62,095 nucleotides of DNA from Rhodocyclaceae bacterium (GCA_028687645.1 JAQTZQ010000005.1:1-62095), one strand, 5' to 3'; shown: positions 30,055 through 43,075, counted from the stretch's first letter. Program-made: numbers and translations. The notes: generated from the sequence alone by a model not told the origin.

Positions 30055-32148
30055 TTACTTCTTGTTAATGACAGCCTCAGCGACGTTCTTCGGCGCTTCG
30101 GTATAGTGTTTGAATTCCATCGAGTAGGTTGCACGGCCTTGCGACAAAGAGCGCACAGAGGTCGAGTAGCCAAACATTTCGGAGAGCGGAACTTCGGCCT
30201 TGACGACCTTGATACCACCAACCTGATCTTCCATACCCTGCACGATACCGCGCCGTGAGGACAAATCGCCCATCACATTGCCCATGTACTCCTCCGGCGT
30301 CTCAACTTCAACAGCCATCATCGGCTCCAGCAGCGTCGGGCTGGCTTTTTTCATACCCTCCTTGAAAGCCATGGAAGCAGCCATACGGAATGCATTTTCA
30401 TTCGAGTCAACGTCATGGTAAGAACCATCAAACAACGTGAACTTGATATCAACAACAGGGAAGCCCGCGAGAACGCCACTGGTGACCGCATCGCGCAGAC
30501 CCTTGTCGACTGCTGGAATAAATTCGCGCGGCACGACACCACCCTTGATGGCGTCAACGAATTCGTAGCCCTTGCCAGCTTCGTTCGGCTCAATCTTAAG
30601 CCAGACATGACCGAACTGACCACGACCACCAGACTGCTTGACGAACTTGCCCTCCTGCTCGACAGATTTCTTGATGCACTCGCGGTAAGCAACCTGAGGC
30701 GCACCAACTGTAGCCTCAACATTGAATTCGCGACGCATGCGGTCAACCAGAATTTCGAGGTGCAATTCACCCATACCGGAAATAATCGTTTGACCAGACT
30801 CTTCGTCGGTGCGAACGCGAAATGACGGATCTTCCTGAGCCAGACGACCCAGTGCAAGGCCCATCTTCTCCTGGTCAGCCTTAGTCTTCGGCTCGACGGC
30901 AACGTGAATCACTGGCTCGGGGAAGACCATACGTTCAAGGGTAATCACCTTGGCCGGATCACAAAGCGTATCGCCAGTAGTGGCCTCTTTCAGGCCAACG
31001 GCTGCAGCGATATCGCCCGCGCGCACTTCCTTGATTTCTTCACGCTGATTGGCGTGCATCTGTAGAATGCGACCGAGGCGCTCTTTGCGACCCTTAACGG
31101 GGTTGTAAACCGTATCACCCGAATTGATCACGCCAGAATAAACGCGGAAGAAGATCAATTGACCAACGAACGGATCAGTCATGATCTTGAATGCCAAGGC
31201 GGAGAACGCCTCGTCATCGGCAGCACGACGCTCACCCTGGGTTTCGTTCTCGAGAATACCGGTGACCGGCGGAATATCGACCGGAGAAGGCAACAATTCA
31301 ATCACAGCATCCAGCATGCGCTGAACACCCTTGTTCTTGAAGGCTGTACCGCAAAGCATCGGCTGAATTTCGCAAGCCAACGTGCGGGTACGCAGACCAA
31401 GAATAATGTCCGCCTCAGAAAGCGCACCCTCTTCAAGGTAGCGATTCATCAGCTCCTCAGAGGCCTCAGCAGCAGCTTCAACCATCTGTTCGCGCCATGT
31501 ATTTGCATCGTCAAGCAACTCACCTGGAATATCACGTGCGTCATACTTCATACCCTGCGAAGCTTCATCCCAGTAAATTGCCTTCATCTTGATCAGATCA
31601 ACGACACCCTCAAACTTTTCCTCGGCGCCGATAGGAATGACAATAGGCACAGGATTAGCCTTGAGGCGCAGCTTGAGCTGATCTACGACCTTGAAGAAGT
31701 TGGCACCCGAGCGATCCATCTTATTAACAAACGCCAAACGCGGGACGCCATACTTGTTAGCCTGGCGCCACACAGTTTCGGACTGGGGCTGAACACCGCC
31801 AACCGCACAATAGACCATACAGGCAGCATCGAGCACACGCATCGAGCGCTCAACCTCAATCGTGAAGTCAACGTGACCCGGGGTGTCGATAATGTTGATG
31901 TGGTGCGGCGGGAACTGCTTGTCCATGCCACTCCAGAAACAGGTGGTTGCAGCAGAGGTAATCGTGATACCGCGCTCCTGCTCCTGCTCCATCCAATCCA
32001 TGGTGGCAGCGCCATCATGAACTTCACCAATTTTGTGATTAACACCGGTATAGAAAAGGATACGCTCAGTGGTAGTTGTTTTGCCGGCGTCAATGTGCGC
32101 GCTGATACCGATATTGCGGTAGCGCTCGATGGGGGTTTTACGTGCCAC
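30055..32148 (-). CDS. fusA: Elongation factor G
   Basis: EF-G drives translocation and ribosome recycling. The 697-residue GTPase has the P loop [15 protein letters not shown] near residue 17, DTPGHVDF, and [10 protein letters not shown]. Domains II-V follow in the normal order (e.g. [14 protein letters not shown]). It is 18 bp after rpsG and 15 bp before tuf. Confidence 0.99.
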   Translation of the reverse strand: MARKTPIERYRNIGISAHIDAGKTTTTERILFYTGVNHKIGEVHDGAATMDWMEQEQERGITITSAATTCFWSGMDKQFPPHHINIIDTPGHVDFTIEVERSMRVLDAACMVYCAVGGVQPQSETVWRQANKYGVPRLAFVNKMDRSGANFFKVVDQLKLRLKANPVPIVIPIGAEEKFEGVVDLIKMKAIYWDEASQGMKYDARDIPGELLDDANTWREQMVEAAAEASEELMNRYLEEGALSEADIILGLRTRTLACEIQPMLCGTAFKNKGVQRMLDAVIELLPSPVDIPPVTGILENETQGERRAADDEAFSALAFKIMTDPFVGQLIFFRVYSGVINSGDTVYNPVKGRKERLGRILQMHANQREEIKEVRAGDIAAAVGLKEATTGDTLCDPAKVITLERMVFPEPVIHVAVEPKTKADQEKMGLALGRLAQEDPSFRVRTDEESGQTIISGMGELHLEILVDRMRREFNVEATVGAPQVAYRECIKKSVEQEGKFVKQSGGRGQFGHVWLKIEPNEAGKGYEFVDAIKGGVVPREFIPAVDKGLRDAVTSGVLAGFPVVDIKFTLFDGSYHDVDSNENAFRMAASMAFKEGMKKASPTLLEPMMAVEVETPEEYMGNVMGDLSSRRGIVQGMEDQVGGIKVVKAEVPLSEMFGYSTSVRSLSQGRATYSMEFKHYTEAPKNVAEAVINKK

Positions 32149-32166
32149 GTTGGGACCTTTTGAGAA

Positions 32167-32637
32167 TTAGAAGCGGAAGTGAGCGAAGGCCTTGTTGGCT
32201 TCAGCCATGCGGTGAACTTCATCACGCTTCTTGACTGCACCACCACGATTTTCAGCAGCCTCCATCATTTCAGCAGCCAGGCGCTGACCCATGGATTTCT
32301 CCGAGCGCTTGCGGGCGGATTCGCGCAACCAGCGCATCGCCAGAGCGGCGCGACGAGCCGGGCGAACCTCAACCGGAACCTGATAATTGGCACCACCGAC
32401 ACGACGGGATTTGACCTCGACCATCGGGCGAACATTGCCCATCGCCGCAGCGAATACTTCCAGCGGATTCTTGCCACCCTTGGTGGTTATGATGTCAAAC
32501 GCACCATAAACAATGCGCTCTGCGACCGACTTCTTGCCGCTTTGCATGATGGCGTTTACAAACTTGGAGACTTCGACATTGCCAAACTTAGGATCCGGCA
32601 GAATGTCACGTTTTGGTACTTCACGACGACGGGGCAT
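32167..32637 (-). CDS. rpsG: 30S ribosomal protein S7
   Basis: S7 organises the 30S head and in E. coli represses the str operon by binding the rpsL-rpsG spacer. The 156-residue protein has [20 protein letters not shown] and the [20 protein letters not shown]-like tail. The 110-bp spacer before it contains a hairpin that may serve control. Confidence 0.98.
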   Translation of the reverse strand: MPRRREVPKRDILPDPKFGNVEVSKFVNAIMQSGKKSVAERIVYGAFDIITTKGGKNPLEVFAAAMGNVRPMVEVKSRRVGGANYQVPVEVRPARRAALAMRWLRESARKRSEKSMGQRLAAEMMEAAENRGGAVKKRDEVHRMAEANKAFAHFRF

Positions 32638-32666
32638 ATTAACCTCAAATAGATACGATTCAGTTG

Positions 32667-32697
32667 AAAAGCCGGGCTAGGGTTTTACCCTCCCGGC
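32667..32697 (-). terminator. Attenuator-like hairpin between rpsL and rpsG
   Basis: The - strand RNA reads GCCGGG, AGGG, loop UAAAA, CCCUA, GCCCGGC, UUUUC: a stem with an internal loop followed by U's, inside the str operon. An upstream copy of GGCCGGGAGAG (32695-32710 region) repeats the left arm and could pair alternatively with the right arm. Confidence 0.45.
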
Positions 32698-32747
32698 CTC
32701 TCCCGGCCGCCCAAATGAACGACCACTTACTTAAGCCACTTAATGAA

Positions 32748-33125
32748 TTAAGCAGCCTTCGGACGCTTGGTTCCATACTTGGAACGGGACTGCTTACGAT
32801 CTTTGACACCCTGGGTATCCAAGGAGCCACGCACGGTGTGGTAACGCACACCCGGCAAGTCCTTAACCCGGCCACCACGAATCAGAACAACTGAGTGCTC
32901 CTGAAGGTTGTGACCTTCACCACCAATGTAGGAAATCACCTCAAAGCCATTGGTCAAACGGACCTTGCAAACTTTACGCAGCGCGGAGTTCGGCTTTTTC
33001 GGAGTGGTTGTATAGACGCGCGTGCAAACACCACGCTTCTGGGGGCATTTCTCCAGAGCAGGTACCTTGCTCTTGGTCACCTCGGCTACACGCGGTTTGC
33101 GCACGAGCTGGTTGATGGTCGGCAT
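32748..33125 (-). CDS. rpsL: 30S ribosomal protein S12
   Basis: S12 sits at the decoding centre. The 125-residue protein carries K43 ([11 protein letters not shown]) and the lysine of GGRVKDLPG, the wild-type streptomycin-sensitive residues. It opens the str operon 165 bp after rpoC. I saw no clear promoter in that gap. Confidence 0.98.
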   Translation of the reverse strand: MPTINQLVRKPRVAEVTKSKVPALEKCPQKRGVCTRVYTTTPKKPNSALRKVCKVRLTNGFEVISYIGGEGHNLQEHSVVLIRGGRVKDLPGVRYHTVRGSLDTQGVKDRKQSRSKYGTKRPKAA

Positions 33126-33242
33126 ATCTAACTTCCTTCAACGACCGGGCACTTCATTCAGTACTTTCCGGCAATTTTGTTATCCAAAGCAGAGACAATG
33201 ATTAGCCCCTGCCGACAAAGACCACAGATTTTATGGCTGAGC

Positions 33243-33271
33243 ATCCTCAGTGTCAAGGTAACACTGAGGAT
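33243..33271. terminator. Perfect 11-bp hairpin 18 bp after rpoC
   Basis: ATCCTCAGTGT, seven bases, ACACTGAGGAT. It has no T-tract on the rpoC strand, so termination may be weak or the hairpin may be an RNA-processing or 3'-end stabilising element between the rpoBC and str operons. Confidence 0.5.
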
Positions 33272-33289
33272 TAAAGTCACTCATTAGCT

Positions 33290-36200
33290 CTAATCAGCTT
33301 CCTGTACAACAGTTTCCACAGCCACTTCTGGTGCGGCTTGCTCGTATGCAGACACCAAACCCTTGCGCGTTCGATGATATGCGAGGCCAGTACCCGCTGG
33401 AATCAGACGACCGACAATGACATTTTCCTTCAAGCCGCGCAATTCATCACGCTTGCCCATAATGGCAGCCTCGGTCAGCACACGCGTTGTTTCCTGGAAA
33501 GAAGCGGCCGAGATAAAGGAGTCTGTAGAAAGAGATGCCTTGGTAATACCCAGCAACATATGCTCATAGGTTGCTGGCAATTTACCTTCGGCAATTTTAC
33601 GATCGTTTTCAGCAAAAAGTTCGGCGCGTTCAACCTGTTCAGACTTAATGAACTTGGTATCACCCGGCTCAACAATCGCTACGCGACGCAACATCTGACG
33701 AACGATCACTTCAATGTGTTTGTCGTTGATCTTGACACCCTGCAAGCGATAGACGTCCTGCACTTCGTCAGTGATGTAGCGCGCCAAGGCCTCAACCCCT
33801 TGCAAGCGCAAGATGTCGTGAGGATCTGGCGAGCCCTCAACAATCTTTTCGCCCTTATTGACCACCTGACCATCGTGAACCAGAACGTGCTTGTCTTTGG
33901 AGATCAGGAATTCATGCTGCTCACCCTCCAGATCGGTGATGATCAGACGTTGCTTGCCTTTGGTATCCTTACCGAAGCTGATGGTGCCGGTTTGTTCTGC
34001 CAGCACCGAAGCATCCTTGGGCGTGCGCGCCTCAAACAGTTCGGCAACGCGTGGCAGACCGCCGGTAATATCGCGGGTCTTGGCGGACTCCTGCGGCATC
34101 CGAGCCAGGATATCGCCAATGCCCACTTGCTGGCCGTCAGTAACGGAAATAATTGAACCAACCTGAAATGCTATCGATACAGGGTGATCACTCCCTGCCA
34201 CCTTAACCTCAGCACCGGTATCATCCAATAGTTTGACGACCGGACGCACCCCCTTTGTGGCGGCCTTGCCGCCTCGCTTATGGTCGATTACCACAAGCGT
34301 TGACAAACCCGTGACATCATCCACCTGCTTTGCAACGGTAACGCCCTCTTCGACGTTCTCGAATCGAACGGTACCTGCGTACTCCGTAACAATCGGACGG
34401 GTGTGCGGATCCCATGTTGCCAGCTTGACGCCAGCCTTAACCACCTTGCCGTCATCCAGCGGAAGCAATGCACCATAAGGTACCTTATGGCGTTCACGTT
34501 CACGACCGTGGTCATCCGTAATCAGAACCTCACCAGAACGAGAGATCACAACCTTCTCTCCCTTGGCACTGGTAACGTAGCGCATTGATGCTGTAAATCG
34601 AACGGTACCCGCCGATTTTGCTTCGATTTTATCTGCAACAGCATTTCGTGATGCGGCACCGCCTACGTGGAATGTACGCATGGTCAACTGGGTGCCCGGC
34701 TCACCAATCGACTGAGCGGCAATCACACCAACGGACTCGCCAGCATTAACCATTGTTCCACGACCCAGATCGCGGCCATAGCACTTGGCGCACAAACCAT
34801 AACGCGTGTCACAGGTGAGCGGGGTGCGGACTTTAACCTCATCAATACCCAGCTTGTCTATCAGATCGACGAGATCCTCATTCAGCATAGTGCCAGAAAA
34901 TATGACGGTTTCCTGTGTTTCAGGATCGACCAGATCATCAATGGTTACCCGGCCAAGAATACGTTCGCGCAACGGCTCTATAACCTCGCCGCCTTCGACT
35001 AACGCCTTGACGGTGTAGCCATTGCTGGTTCCACAGTCGTCCTCGGTGATAACCAGATCCTGCGTCACATCAACCAGTCGGCGCGTTAGGTAACCAGAGT
35101 TGGCTGTCTTCAATGCCGTATCAGCTAGACCCTTACGCGCACCGTGCGTCGAAATAAAATACTGAAGAACGTTCAGGCCCTCGCGGAAATTGGTTGTAAT
35201 GGGCGTCTCGATAATCGAGCCATCCGGCTTTGCCATTAGACCCCGCATACCTGCCAGCTGACGAATCTGAGCAGCGGAGCCGCGAGCACCGGAATCGGCC
35301 ATCATGTAGATCGAATTAAAGGAATCTTGCTTGACCTTCTTGCCGTGGCGATCGATAGTCTCTTCATGGCCAAGTTCGTCCATCATGACCTTGGCTACCT
35401 GATCTCCAGTGCGGCCCCAGATATCAACAACCTTGTTATAGCGCTCACCGTTGGTTACCAGACCATTGGTGTATTGGGTTTCGATTTCTTTAACCTCAGC
35501 TTCAGCGGCAGCGATAATTTCATATTTTTTTGCAGGAACTCGCATGTCATCTGAACAAAAAGAAATGCCTGCGCGGGTAGCCAGCGCGTAGCCGTTTTGC
35601 ATCAACTTATCTGCAAAAACTACTGTTTCCTTCAAACCACAACGACGAAATGATTCGTCAATCAGCTTGGAAATTTCCTTCTTTTTAAGCGCGCGATCAA
35701 TCGCCTTAAAAGGCAAGCCCTTTGGAAGAATCTTGGAGAGCAGAGCGCGTCCAGCAGTAGTTTCTACCCGTACAATTTTCTCGATCCATTCGCCGTCGAC
35801 CGTACCAGACTCGAATTCAGACAAACGCACTGAAATGCGCGAGTGAACATCTAGTTCTTTGGCCGCCATGGCACGCTCAATTTCAGCGGTGTCAGCAAAG
35901 TACATGCCCTCACCCTTGCCATTGACTTTCTCACGAGTAGCGTAATACAACCCCAAGACGATGTCCTGAGAAGGAACAATGATGGGTTGTCCATTAGCCG
36001 GTGAAAGCACATTATTGGAGGCTAGCATCAGCGTACGGGCCTCCATCTGCGCCTCAAGCGACAGCGGAACGTGAACAGCCATCTGGTCGCCGTCGAAGTC
36101 GGCATTGAACGCCGCGCAGACAAGTGGATGCAGCTGGATGGCCTTGCCTTCGATCAAGGTAGGCTCAAACGCCTGGATACCCAAGCGGTGCAGAGTCGGT

Positions 36201-37480
36201 GCGCGGTTGAGCATAACCGGATGCTCGCGGATAACGTCTTCAAGCATGTCCCAGACGATCGGCTCCTGGCTTTCGACCATTTTCTTCGCCTGCTTGATGG
36301 TTGTTGCGTAGCCACCAACTTCAAGCTTGTGGAAGATAAATGGCTTAAACAGCTCCAAGGCCATTAGTTTTGGCAGACCGCATTGATGCAATTTGAGCTG
36401 GGGACCAACGACAATGACCGATCGGCCAGAATAGTCGACACGCTTACCCAGCAAATTCTGACGGAAACGTCCCCCCTTACCCTTAATCATATCGGCCAAG
36501 GATTTCAACGGACGTTTGTTGGCGCCGGTCATCGCCTTACCCCGACGGCCGTTGTCGAGCAGAGAATCCACAGACTCCTGCAGCATGCGCTTTTCGTTAC
36601 GAACAATGATTTCCGGCGCCTTCAATTCAAGCAATCGCTTCAGGCGATTGTTTCGGTTGATGACGCGGCGGTAGAGATCGTTCAGATCAGACGTTGCAAA
36701 GCGGCCACCGTCCAGTGGCACCAGAGGACGCAGGTCTGGAGGAAGGACTGGTAGAACCTCCAGAACCATCCAGTCCGGCTTGATACCAGATTTTTGAAAA
36801 CCTTCCAATATCTTCAGGCGTTTAGCAAATTTCTTGTTTTTGGCCTCTGACCCAGTCACCTCAAGCTCATTGTGAAGGGTTTCAATTTCACTATTCAGAT
36901 CGAGATTGCGTAGTAGTTCACGAACCCCCTCTGCTCCCATTAACGCCTGGAATTCATCGCCATGCTCTTCCATCATTTCCAGATACTGCTCTTCAGTCAG
37001 TAGCTGTGCACGCTGGAGATTGCTGACCATACCAGGATCAGTCACAACATAGGCTTCAAAGTACAGGACGCGCTCAATATCGCGTAGCGTCATGTCAAGC
37101 ACCATGCCGAGCCGCGATGGCAGCGACTTGAGGAACCAGATATGGGCGGTGGGCGATGCCAGTTCAATGTGACCCATGCGGTCACGACGAACCTTGGCCA
37201 ACGTCACTTCGACACCACATTTTTCACAAATTACGCCGCGATGCTTGAGGCGCTTGTACTTGCCGCACAGGCACTCGTAATCCTTGATCGGGCCAAAGAT
37301 TTTGGCGCAGAACAAGCCATCACGCTCCGGCTTGAAAGTGCGGTAGTTGATGGTTTCCGGCTTCTTGACTTCACCGTAAGACCAGGAACGGATTTTCTCG
37401 GGCGAGGCGAGACCAATGGTAATCGCGTCAAATTCCTCTTCCGCTGTTACCTGCTTGAATAAATCGAGCAATGCTTTCAT
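33290..37480 (-). CDS. rpoC: RNA polymerase beta' subunit
   Basis: The 1396-residue subunit holds the catalytic magnesium-binding NADFDGD motif near residue 460 ([15 protein letters not shown]). The N-terminal zinc ribbon ([20 protein letters not shown] at about 70) and the second zinc site ([13 protein letters not shown], about residue 890) are intact. It is 21 bp after rpoB and about the E. coli length (1407). Confidence 0.99.
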   Translation of the reverse strand: MKALLDLFKQVTAEEEFDAITIGLASPEKIRSWSYGEVKKPETINYRTFKPERDGLFCAKIFGPIKDYECLCGKYKRLKHRGVICEKCGVEVTLAKVRRDRMGHIELASPTAHIWFLKSLPSRLGMVLDMTLRDIERVLYFEAYVVTDPGMVSNLQRAQLLTEEQYLEMMEEHGDEFQALMGAEGVRELLRNLDLNSEIETLHNELEVTGSEAKNKKFAKRLKILEGFQKSGIKPDWMVLEVLPVLPPDLRPLVPLDGGRFATSDLNDLYRRVINRNNRLKRLLELKAPEIIVRNEKRMLQESVDSLLDNGRRGKAMTGANKRPLKSLADMIKGKGGRFRQNLLGKRVDYSGRSVIVVGPQLKLHQCGLPKLMALELFKPFIFHKLEVGGYATTIKQAKKMVESQEPIVWDMLEDVIREHPVMLNRAPTLHRLGIQAFEPTLIEGKAIQLHPLVCAAFNADFDGDQMAVHVPLSLEAQMEARTLMLASNNVLSPANGQPIIVPSQDIVLGLYYATREKVNGKGEGMYFADTAEIERAMAAKELDVHSRISVRLSEFESGTVDGEWIEKIVRVETTAGRALLSKILPKGLPFKAIDRALKKKEISKLIDESFRRCGLKETVVFADKLMQNGYALATRAGISFCSDDMRVPAKKYEIIAAAEAEVKEIETQYTNGLVTNGERYNKVVDIWGRTGDQVAKVMMDELGHEETIDRHGKKVKQDSFNSIYMMADSGARGSAAQIRQLAGMRGLMAKPDGSIIETPITTNFREGLNVLQYFISTHGARKGLADTALKTANSGYLTRRLVDVTQDLVITEDDCGTSNGYTVKALVEGGEVIEPLRERILGRVTIDDLVDPETQETVIFSGTMLNEDLVDLIDKLGIDEVKVRTPLTCDTRYGLCAKCYGRDLGRGTMVNAGESVGVIAAQSIGEPGTQLTMRTFHVGGAASRNAVADKIEAKSAGTVRFTASMRYVTSAKGEKVVISRSGEVLITDDHGRERERHKVPYGALLPLDDGKVVKAGVKLATWDPHTRPIVTEYAGTVRFENVEEGVTVAKQVDDVTGLSTLVVIDHKRGGKAATKGVRPVVKLLDDTGAEVKVAGSDHPVSIAFQVGSIISVTDGQQVGIGDILARMPQESAKTRDITGGLPRVAELFEARTPKDASVLAEQTGTISFGKDTKGKQRLIITDLEGEQHEFLISKDKHVLVHDGQVVNKGEKIVEGSPDPHDILRLQGVEALARYITDEVQDVYRLQGVKINDKHIEVIVRQMLRRVAIVEPGDTKFIKSEQVERAELFAENDRKIAEGKLPATYEHMLLGITKASLSTDSFISAASFQETTRVLTEAAIMGKRDELRGLKENVIVGRLIPAGTGLAYHRTRKGLVSAYEQAAPEVAVETVVQEAD

Positions 37481-37501
37481 CGTTTAACTCCTAGCCCTAA
37501 A

Positions 37502-40500
37502 TCAGTAACGTTCCAGATCGATGTCGATCGCCAGCGAACGAATTTCCTTAACCAGCACATTGAAGGACTCCGGCATGCCGGCTTCGATGCGATGTTCGCC
37601 CTTGACGATGTTTTCGTAGACCTTGGTACGGCCATTGACGTCATCAGATTTCACCGTCAACATTTCCTGCAACACATAGGCTGCGCCATAAGCTTCCAGC
37701 GCCCAGACTTCCATTTCACCGAAACGCTGGCCACCGAACTGAGCCTTGCCGCCGAGCGGCTGCTGAGTGACGAGCGAATAAGGACCGGTTGAACGAGCGT
37801 GCATTTTGTCATCGACCAAGTGGTGCAGTTTCAGCACATGCTTGTAGCCGACGGTTACCTGACGCTCAAATTGCTCACCGGTGCGGCCATCAAACAAGGT
37901 CATCTGTCCAGAAGACGGCATACCGGCCAAGGCCAGCATGTCCTTGATTTCCTCTTCAGTCGCGCCATCAAATACCGGGGTCGCAAACGGCACACCATTG
38001 ACCAAGTTGCCGGCCATTTCGATCACTTCACCATCGGTAAATTGCGAGAAATCTTCAGTCTTACCGCTCCGGTTGTAAATCTTGTCGAGATACTCGCGAA
38101 CCTCTTTGGCATTGGCTTGGCGGCGAAGCATCTCGCCAATCTGCACGCCCAAACCTTTGGCTGCCAGACCCAAGTGTGTTTCGAGAATTTGCCCTACGTT
38201 CATCCGGGAAGGCACGCCCAACGGATTCAAGACAATATCAACCGAACGCCCATCAGCCATGTAAGGCATGTCTTCAACCGGTGTAATTTTCGAAACCACA
38301 CCCTTATTACCGTGACGACCAGCCATCTTGTCACCCGGTTGCAGTCGGCGCTTAACGGCAACGTAGACTTTAACCATCTTCTGCACACCAGGCGGCAATT
38401 CGTCACCTTGCGTTAGCTTCTTGCGTTTGACCTCGAAAGCCTCGTCGAAGTTCTTCCGGGCGACCTCAAGACCTTCTTTGACTTGCTCCAGTTGCTGAGC
38501 AATATCATCTTCAGACAGACGAATGTCAAACCAGTGATGCGGATCCATTCCGTCAAGATAGGACTGCTCAATAACAGCGCCCTTGGGCAACTTCTTCGGG
38601 CCACCATTGGCCTTTTTACCGACAATCAGACGACCGACGCGGGCGAAAGCGTCACGCTCAACGATACGCATTTGGTCGGCCAGATCGAGTTTGTAATGCC
38701 GCAAATGCTCGTCGATGATCGACTGGGCGCGTTTATCACGCTCAATCCCTTCACGCGTGAAGACCTGAACGTCAATAACAGTACCGGCAATACCCGAAGG
38801 CACACGTAACGACGTGTCTTTAACATCGGAAGCCTTCTCCCCGAAGATAGCGCGCAGGAGTTTCTCTTCTGGTGTCAGTTGCGTCTCGCCTTTCGGCGTC
38901 ACCTTACCAACCAGTACGTCAGCTGCTTCAACTTCTGCACCGATATAAACAATACCGGAATCATCCAGACGTGAAAGCTGAGTTTCACCCAACGAAGCGA
39001 TATCGCGAGTGATTTCTTCCGGACCAAGCTTGGTATCACGAGCGACAACGGTTAGTTCTTCAATGTGAATTGAGGTGTAACGGTCTTCAGCAACGACGCG
39101 CTCAGAAATCAGAATCGAGTCTTCGAAGTTGTAGCCATTCCACGGCATAAAGGCGACCAGCATATTCTGGCCTAGCGCCAGTTCGCCCTTGTCGGTTGAT
39201 GCACCGTCGGCCACCACATCACCCTTGGCGATCTGATCACCGACTTTGACGACCGGACGCTGGTTGATGTTGGTGTTCTGATTTGAACGGGTGTATTTGA
39301 CAAGATTGTAGATATCGACGCCGACCTCACCTGCAGCCGTTTCGTTGTCATTCACGCGAACCACGATACGTGCGGCATCGACGTAGTCAACTGAGCCACC
39401 GCGCAAGGCAACGACAGCAGTTCCCGAGTCGACTGCAACCGTGCGCTCCATACCAGTACCGACCAGCGCCTTTTCCGGACGCAGACAAGGCACCGCCTGA
39501 CGTTGCATGTTGGCGCCCATCAACGCACGGTTTGCGTCGTCATGCTCAAGGAAGGGAATCAGTGAGGCAGCAACCGATACGATCTGGCTCGGAGCAACGT
39601 CCATGTAATTCACCCGGCCCGGCTCGGCAAGAATCGTCTCGCCCTTTTCACGGCAGGTGACCAAGTCATCTGATAGACAGTTTGCGTCGTCCAATGGTGC
39701 ATTGGCTTGAGCAACGACGAAATTACCCTCCTCAATGGCTGACAGATATTCGATTTCGTCAGTGACTTTGGAGTCGATGACCTTACGATAGGCCGTTTCA
39801 ATGAAGCCGTAGTCATTAACGCGGGCAAACAAAGCCAGCGAGTTGATCAGGCCGATGTTCGGGCCTTCCGGCGTCTCGATCGGGCAAACGCGACCATAGT
39901 GGGTCGGATGTACGTCGCGAACCTCAAAACCAGCACGCTCGCGGGTCAAACCGCCTGGGCCAAGGGCGGAAACACGACGTTTGTGCGTAATTTCCGACAA
40001 GGGATTGGTTTGGTCCATAAACTGCGACAACTGGCTGGAACCAAAGAATTCCTTGATCGCGGCGCTGATCGGCTTGGCATTGATCAAGTCATGCGGCATC
40101 AGATTATCTGATTCAGCCTGACTCAAACGCTCTTTGACAGCACGCTCAACGCGCACCAGTCCAGCACGGAACTGATTTTCAGCCAATTCACCAACCGAAC
40201 GAACGCGTCGATTTCCGAGGTGATCAATGTCGTCAATTTCTCCACGACCATTGCGCAGATCGACGAGAATCTTAATAACGGCAACGATATCGCGCGGCGA
40301 CAAAGTAAGTTGCTCGCGCACCTCAGCGTTGACACCCAGGGGCTTGATCTTGGCGAGCAACGCTTCAGCATCGGCTTTCGTCATGTTCTCACACAACGGA
40401 CGGGCACCGAAAGGTAACAAACTGACCAAGTCCTGAATTACAGGAAGAGCAAAACCTGAGCCTTCAGACAAATTTTTCAACGCTGCTTCGGCCTTCGAAG

Positions 40501-41785
40501 CAAGATTCTTGATTGTCACCTTGAATTCGGTAATGTCAGTTCGCGCTACACGACGGTTGAACTTCATTCGACCTACACCGGAGAGATCGTAACGCTCGTC
40601 TGAATAGAACAAGCCGTTGAACAAAATCTCTACAGCCTCCTCGGTCGGCGGCTCGCCGGGACGCATCATGCGATAGATTGCGACCCGTGCGGCCTGGCGT
40701 GTTGCCGTTTCATCGGCGCGCAAGGTGTTGGAGATGAAGGCGCCACGATCAAGCTCGTTTGTGTAAAGCGTTTCCAGCGTTGCTATCCCGGCCTCGCGGA
40801 GATTAGCCAGTAGCGTTTCTGTAATTTCGTCGTTTGCGTTCGCAACAATTTCGCCGGTATCGGTATTGACCACATTTTTGGCAACCACACGGCCAAGTAT
40901 AAAATCTTCAGGAACAGTGACTTGTTTGATCGATGCTGCCGTGATGTCACGGATGTGCTTGGCGGTGATTCGCTTATCTTTAGCAACAAGAACCTTGCCG
41001 TCGTCAGTAACGAAATCAAAGCGCGCGACCTCACCCCGCAGACGTTCTGGAACTAGCGTAAAGTCAATTTTTTCCTTGCCGATCAGAAATGTATCGAATT
41101 CGAAGAAATTCGACAGAATTTCCTCGGAAGACATACCGATCGCCTTCAACAGCGTAGTTACCGGCATCTTCCTTCTACGGTCAACCCGGAAAAAGAGGGT
41201 ATCTTTGGGATCAAATTCAAAGTCCAACCACGAGCCACGATAAGGAATAATCCGCGCCGAAAACAGCAGCTTGCCAGAACTGTGCGTCTTTCCACGGTCA
41301 TGCTCGAAAAAGACCCCTGGAGAGCGATGCAACTGCGAAACAATGACGCGTTCAGTGCCGTTGATCACGAAAGAACCATTCGTCGTCATGAGCGGGATTT
41401 CGCCCATATAGACTTCCTGCTCCTTGACCTCTTTAACCGTATCCGGCGCTTCGCGATCCATGATGATCAAACGCACTTTGGCGCGCAAAGAGGAGGCGAA
41501 GGTCAAGCCACGCTGATGACATTCAGTCACATCGAATGCGGGGGCTCCCAGCATGTAGCTGACGAATTCCAGCCGCGCATTCCCGGAATGGGAAACGATG
41601 GGGAAAATCGATGCGAATGCAGCCTGAAGCCCCTCGCTTTTGCGCCTTTCTGCCGGCACTTCTGCCTGTAGAAAATCTGCAAAAGACTGGAGCTGGGTCG
41701 CCAGAAGGTAGGGAACATCGAGCACGCTCGCACGCTTGGCAAAGCTCTTGCGGATGCGTTTTTTCTCGGTGAAGGAGTAAGTCAT
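37502..41785 (-). CDS. rpoB: RNA polymerase beta subunit
   Basis: At 1427 residues it is about 85 longer than E. coli RpoB; the extra length lies within the body rather than at an end. The rifampicin-binding cluster ([21 protein letters not shown], then VSALGPGGL) has the sensitive-type residues, so a susceptible enzyme is expected. The C-terminus AIDIDLERY is typical of betaproteobacteria. Confidence 0.99.
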   Translation of the reverse strand: MTYSFTEKKRIRKSFAKRASVLDVPYLLATQLQSFADFLQAEVPAERRKSEGLQAAFASIFPIVSHSGNARLEFVSYMLGAPAFDVTECHQRGLTFASSLRAKVRLIIMDREAPDTVKEVKEQEVYMGEIPLMTTNGSFVINGTERVIVSQLHRSPGVFFEHDRGKTHSSGKLLFSARIIPYRGSWLDFEFDPKDTLFFRVDRRRKMPVTTLLKAIGMSSEEILSNFFEFDTFLIGKEKIDFTLVPERLRGEVARFDFVTDDGKVLVAKDKRITAKHIRDITAASIKQVTVPEDFILGRVVAKNVVNTDTGEIVANANDEITETLLANLREAGIATLETLYTNELDRGAFISNTLRADETATRQAARVAIYRMMRPGEPPTEEAVEILFNGLFYSDERYDLSGVGRMKFNRRVARTDITEFKVTIKNLASKAEAALKNLSEGSGFALPVIQDLVSLLPFGARPLCENMTKADAEALLAKIKPLGVNAEVREQLTLSPRDIVAVIKILVDLRNGRGEIDDIDHLGNRRVRSVGELAENQFRAGLVRVERAVKERLSQAESDNLMPHDLINAKPISAAIKEFFGSSQLSQFMDQTNPLSEITHKRRVSALGPGGLTRERAGFEVRDVHPTHYGRVCPIETPEGPNIGLINSLALFARVNDYGFIETAYRKVIDSKVTDEIEYLSAIEEGNFVVAQANAPLDDANCLSDDLVTCREKGETILAEPGRVNYMDVAPSQIVSVAASLIPFLEHDDANRALMGANMQRQAVPCLRPEKALVGTGMERTVAVDSGTAVVALRGGSVDYVDAARIVVRVNDNETAAGEVGVDIYNLVKYTRSNQNTNINQRPVVKVGDQIAKGDVVADGASTDKGELALGQNMLVAFMPWNGYNFEDSILISERVVAEDRYTSIHIEELTVVARDTKLGPEEITRDIASLGETQLSRLDDSGIVYIGAEVEAADVLVGKVTPKGETQLTPEEKLLRAIFGEKASDVKDTSLRVPSGIAGTVIDVQVFTREGIERDKRAQSIIDEHLRHYKLDLADQMRIVERDAFARVGRLIVGKKANGGPKKLPKGAVIEQSYLDGMDPHHWFDIRLSEDDIAQQLEQVKEGLEVARKNFDEAFEVKRKKLTQGDELPPGVQKMVKVYVAVKRRLQPGDKMAGRHGNKGVVSKITPVEDMPYMADGRSVDIVLNPLGVPSRMNVGQILETHLGLAAKGLGVQIGEMLRRQANAKEVREYLDKIYNRSGKTEDFSQFTDGEVIEMAGNLVNGVPFATPVFDGATEEEIKDMLALAGMPSSGQMTLFDGRTGEQFERQVTVGYKHVLKLHHLVDDKMHARSTGPYSLVTQQPLGGKAQFGGQRFGEMEVWALEAYGAAYVLQEMLTVKSDDVNGRTKVYENIVKGEHRIEAGMPESFNVLVKEIRSLAIDIDLERY

Positions 41786-41830
41786 GGTAACTCCGGAAAG
41801 ATGAGGTCAAACGTAAAACCTGATGAAACA

Positions 41831-41891
41831 GGCAAACGCAAACAAGCTTCCATCCCCAGTAAGGATGAAAACAGGACTGTTTGCGTTTGCC
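41831..41891 (-). promoter_or_regulatory. Long hairpin in the rplL-rpoB spacer, possible RNase III site
   Basis: A perfect 14-bp stem (GGCAAACGCAAACA at 41831-41844 with its complement at 41878-41891) closes a 33-base loop that itself holds CATCC/GGATG (41851-41855 and 41863-41867). In E. coli the same spacer contains an RNase III processing hairpin. It lies about 50 bases before the rpoB start. Confidence 0.65.
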
Positions 41892-41951
41892 GATTGGCGG
41901 TATTCAAGTTTGAGATAAATAGAGGGGGAATAAAACCTGCGTACAAAGCAC

Positions 41952-41979
41952 AAAAGGGCCAGCGGATAACCGCCAGCCC
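41952..41979 (-). terminator. Attenuator between rplL and rpoB
   Basis: The - strand RNA GGGCUGGCGG-UUAU-CCGCUGGCCC is a 10-bp stem with two G-U pairs followed by UUUU, beginning 16 bases after the rplL stop. E. coli has a partial terminator in the same position that lets only some transcripts reach rpoBC. Confidence 0.8.
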
Positions 41980-41994
41980 ATTGCACTAAACAAC

Positions 41995-42363
41995 TTACTT
42001 AACTTCGACCTTGGCGCCAGCAGCTTCAAGTTGGGTCTTGAGGGCTTCAGCATCAGCCTTGGAGACGCCTTCCTTAACAGCCTTCGGAGCACCGTCAACG
42101 ACGTCCTTGGCTTCTTTTAGGCCCAGACCGGTAACAGCCCGAACCACCTTGATGACTTCAACCTTCTTCTCGCCAGCGGCAAGAAGCATAACGGTGAATT
42201 CAGTCTGCTCTTCAACAACAGCCGCAGCGGCAGCAGGGCCAGCAGAGGACATTGCAGCAGCAGAAACGCCAAACTTCTCTTCGAATGCCTTAACCAGGTC
42301 ATTCAAATCCATAACGGTCATGGAGCCAACGGCTTCCAGGATATCTTCTTTGCTAATTGCCAT
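41995..42363 (-). CDS. rplL: 50S ribosomal protein L7/L12
   Basis: L7/L12 forms the stalk that recruits and activates translation GTPases, in multiple copies per ribosome. The 122-residue protein has an N-terminal dimerisation domain, an Ala-rich hinge ([13 protein letters not shown]) and a C-terminal domain ([30 protein letters not shown]). The start MAISKEDI at 42363 matches the family; a TTG two codons upstream is also in range of the AGGAG. Confidence 0.98.
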   Translation of the reverse strand: MAISKEDILEAVGSMTVMDLNDLVKAFEEKFGVSAAAMSSAGPAAAAAVVEEQTEFTVMLLAAGEKKVEVIKVVRAVTGLGLKEAKDVVDGAPKAVKEGVSKADAEALKTQLEAAGAKVEVK

Positions 42364-42402
42364 TTTCAAATAACTCCTAAATCAGTTCGTAAGCGGTACG
42401 GT

Positions 42403-42900
42403 TCAAACAGCAGCTTCTTCGCGCTGTTTGGCAAGAGCGCCAAGGCAAACGGCAAAGCCCGTTACCGGGGCCTTCATGACGTACAGCAACTTGGACAGCA
42501 ACTCTTCGCGGCTCGGGATTGAGGCAAGCCCCTGCACACCAGCCTTATCGAGCACCTTCCCAGCGTAGGAACCAGCTTTGATTCCGAGCTTGTCGTTGGT
42601 TTTGGCAAAATCGCTAAGGACTTTTGCTGCTGCAACTGGGTCAGTTGAGATGCTGTAAATCAGCGGACCGACCATTTGGTCGGCCAGGCCGGCGAACGGA
42701 GTGTCCGCGACCGCGCGACGTACCAAAGTGTTTTTCAACACACGCAGATAAACGCCAGACTCACGGGCTTTTTTGCGCAACACGGTCAGTTGCTCTACAG
42801 CAACGCCATGATACTCAGCAACCACGATAGTCTGTGCATTCGCTACTTGTGCCGACACTTCAGCGACAACCGCTTTTTTGTCGTTCAGATTGAGACCCAT
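42403..42900 (-). CDS. rplJ: 50S ribosomal protein L10
   Basis: L10 anchors L7/L12 dimers to the 50S subunit and represses its own operon by binding the leader RNA. The 165-residue protein starts [15 protein letters not shown] and has [19 protein letters not shown] strong GGAGGA ribosome-binding site precedes it. Confidence 0.98.
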   Translation of the reverse strand: MGLNLNDKKAVVAEVSAQVANAQTIVVAEYHGVAVEQLTVLRKKARESGVYLRVLKNTLVRRAVADTPFAGLADQMVGPLIYSISTDPVAAAKVLSDFAKTNDKLGIKAGSYAGKVLDKAGVQGLASIPSREELLSKLLYVMKAPVTGFAVCLGALAKQREEAAV

Positions 42901-43009
42901 AGGCCCTTCCTCCTTTCAAGTCATTACACGACGGGGAAATCCCGCCGCACTTACGGCGACCTGAACCAGAAGCAATGCCGCTCGATAAAGAACGGCAGTA
43001 AATCTTGTT

Positions 43010-43075
43010 CTGGGGCACCGTCTGCGCAGGCTATTTGCACGATTAAGCCATATTTCAATAGCACCTGCGGTCTTT
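43010..43075 (-). ncRNA. L10-leader-like RNA element
   Basis: In the 228-bp rplA-rplJ spacer the - strand has CCGCAGGTGCTATT (from 43070) and later AATAGCCTGCGCAGACGGTG (to about 43011). The arms CGCAGG/CCTGCG and CTATT/AATAG pair, and the CGCAGACGGTG segment resembles the L10-binding kink-turn of bacterial rplJ leaders. It lies about 115 bases before rplJ. The family identity is from memory of the motif. Confidence 0.65.

Noticed and set aside
31159-32163. 334-codon open frame on the + strand
   Set aside because: It lies opposite fusA, which is a complete 697-residue EF-G.
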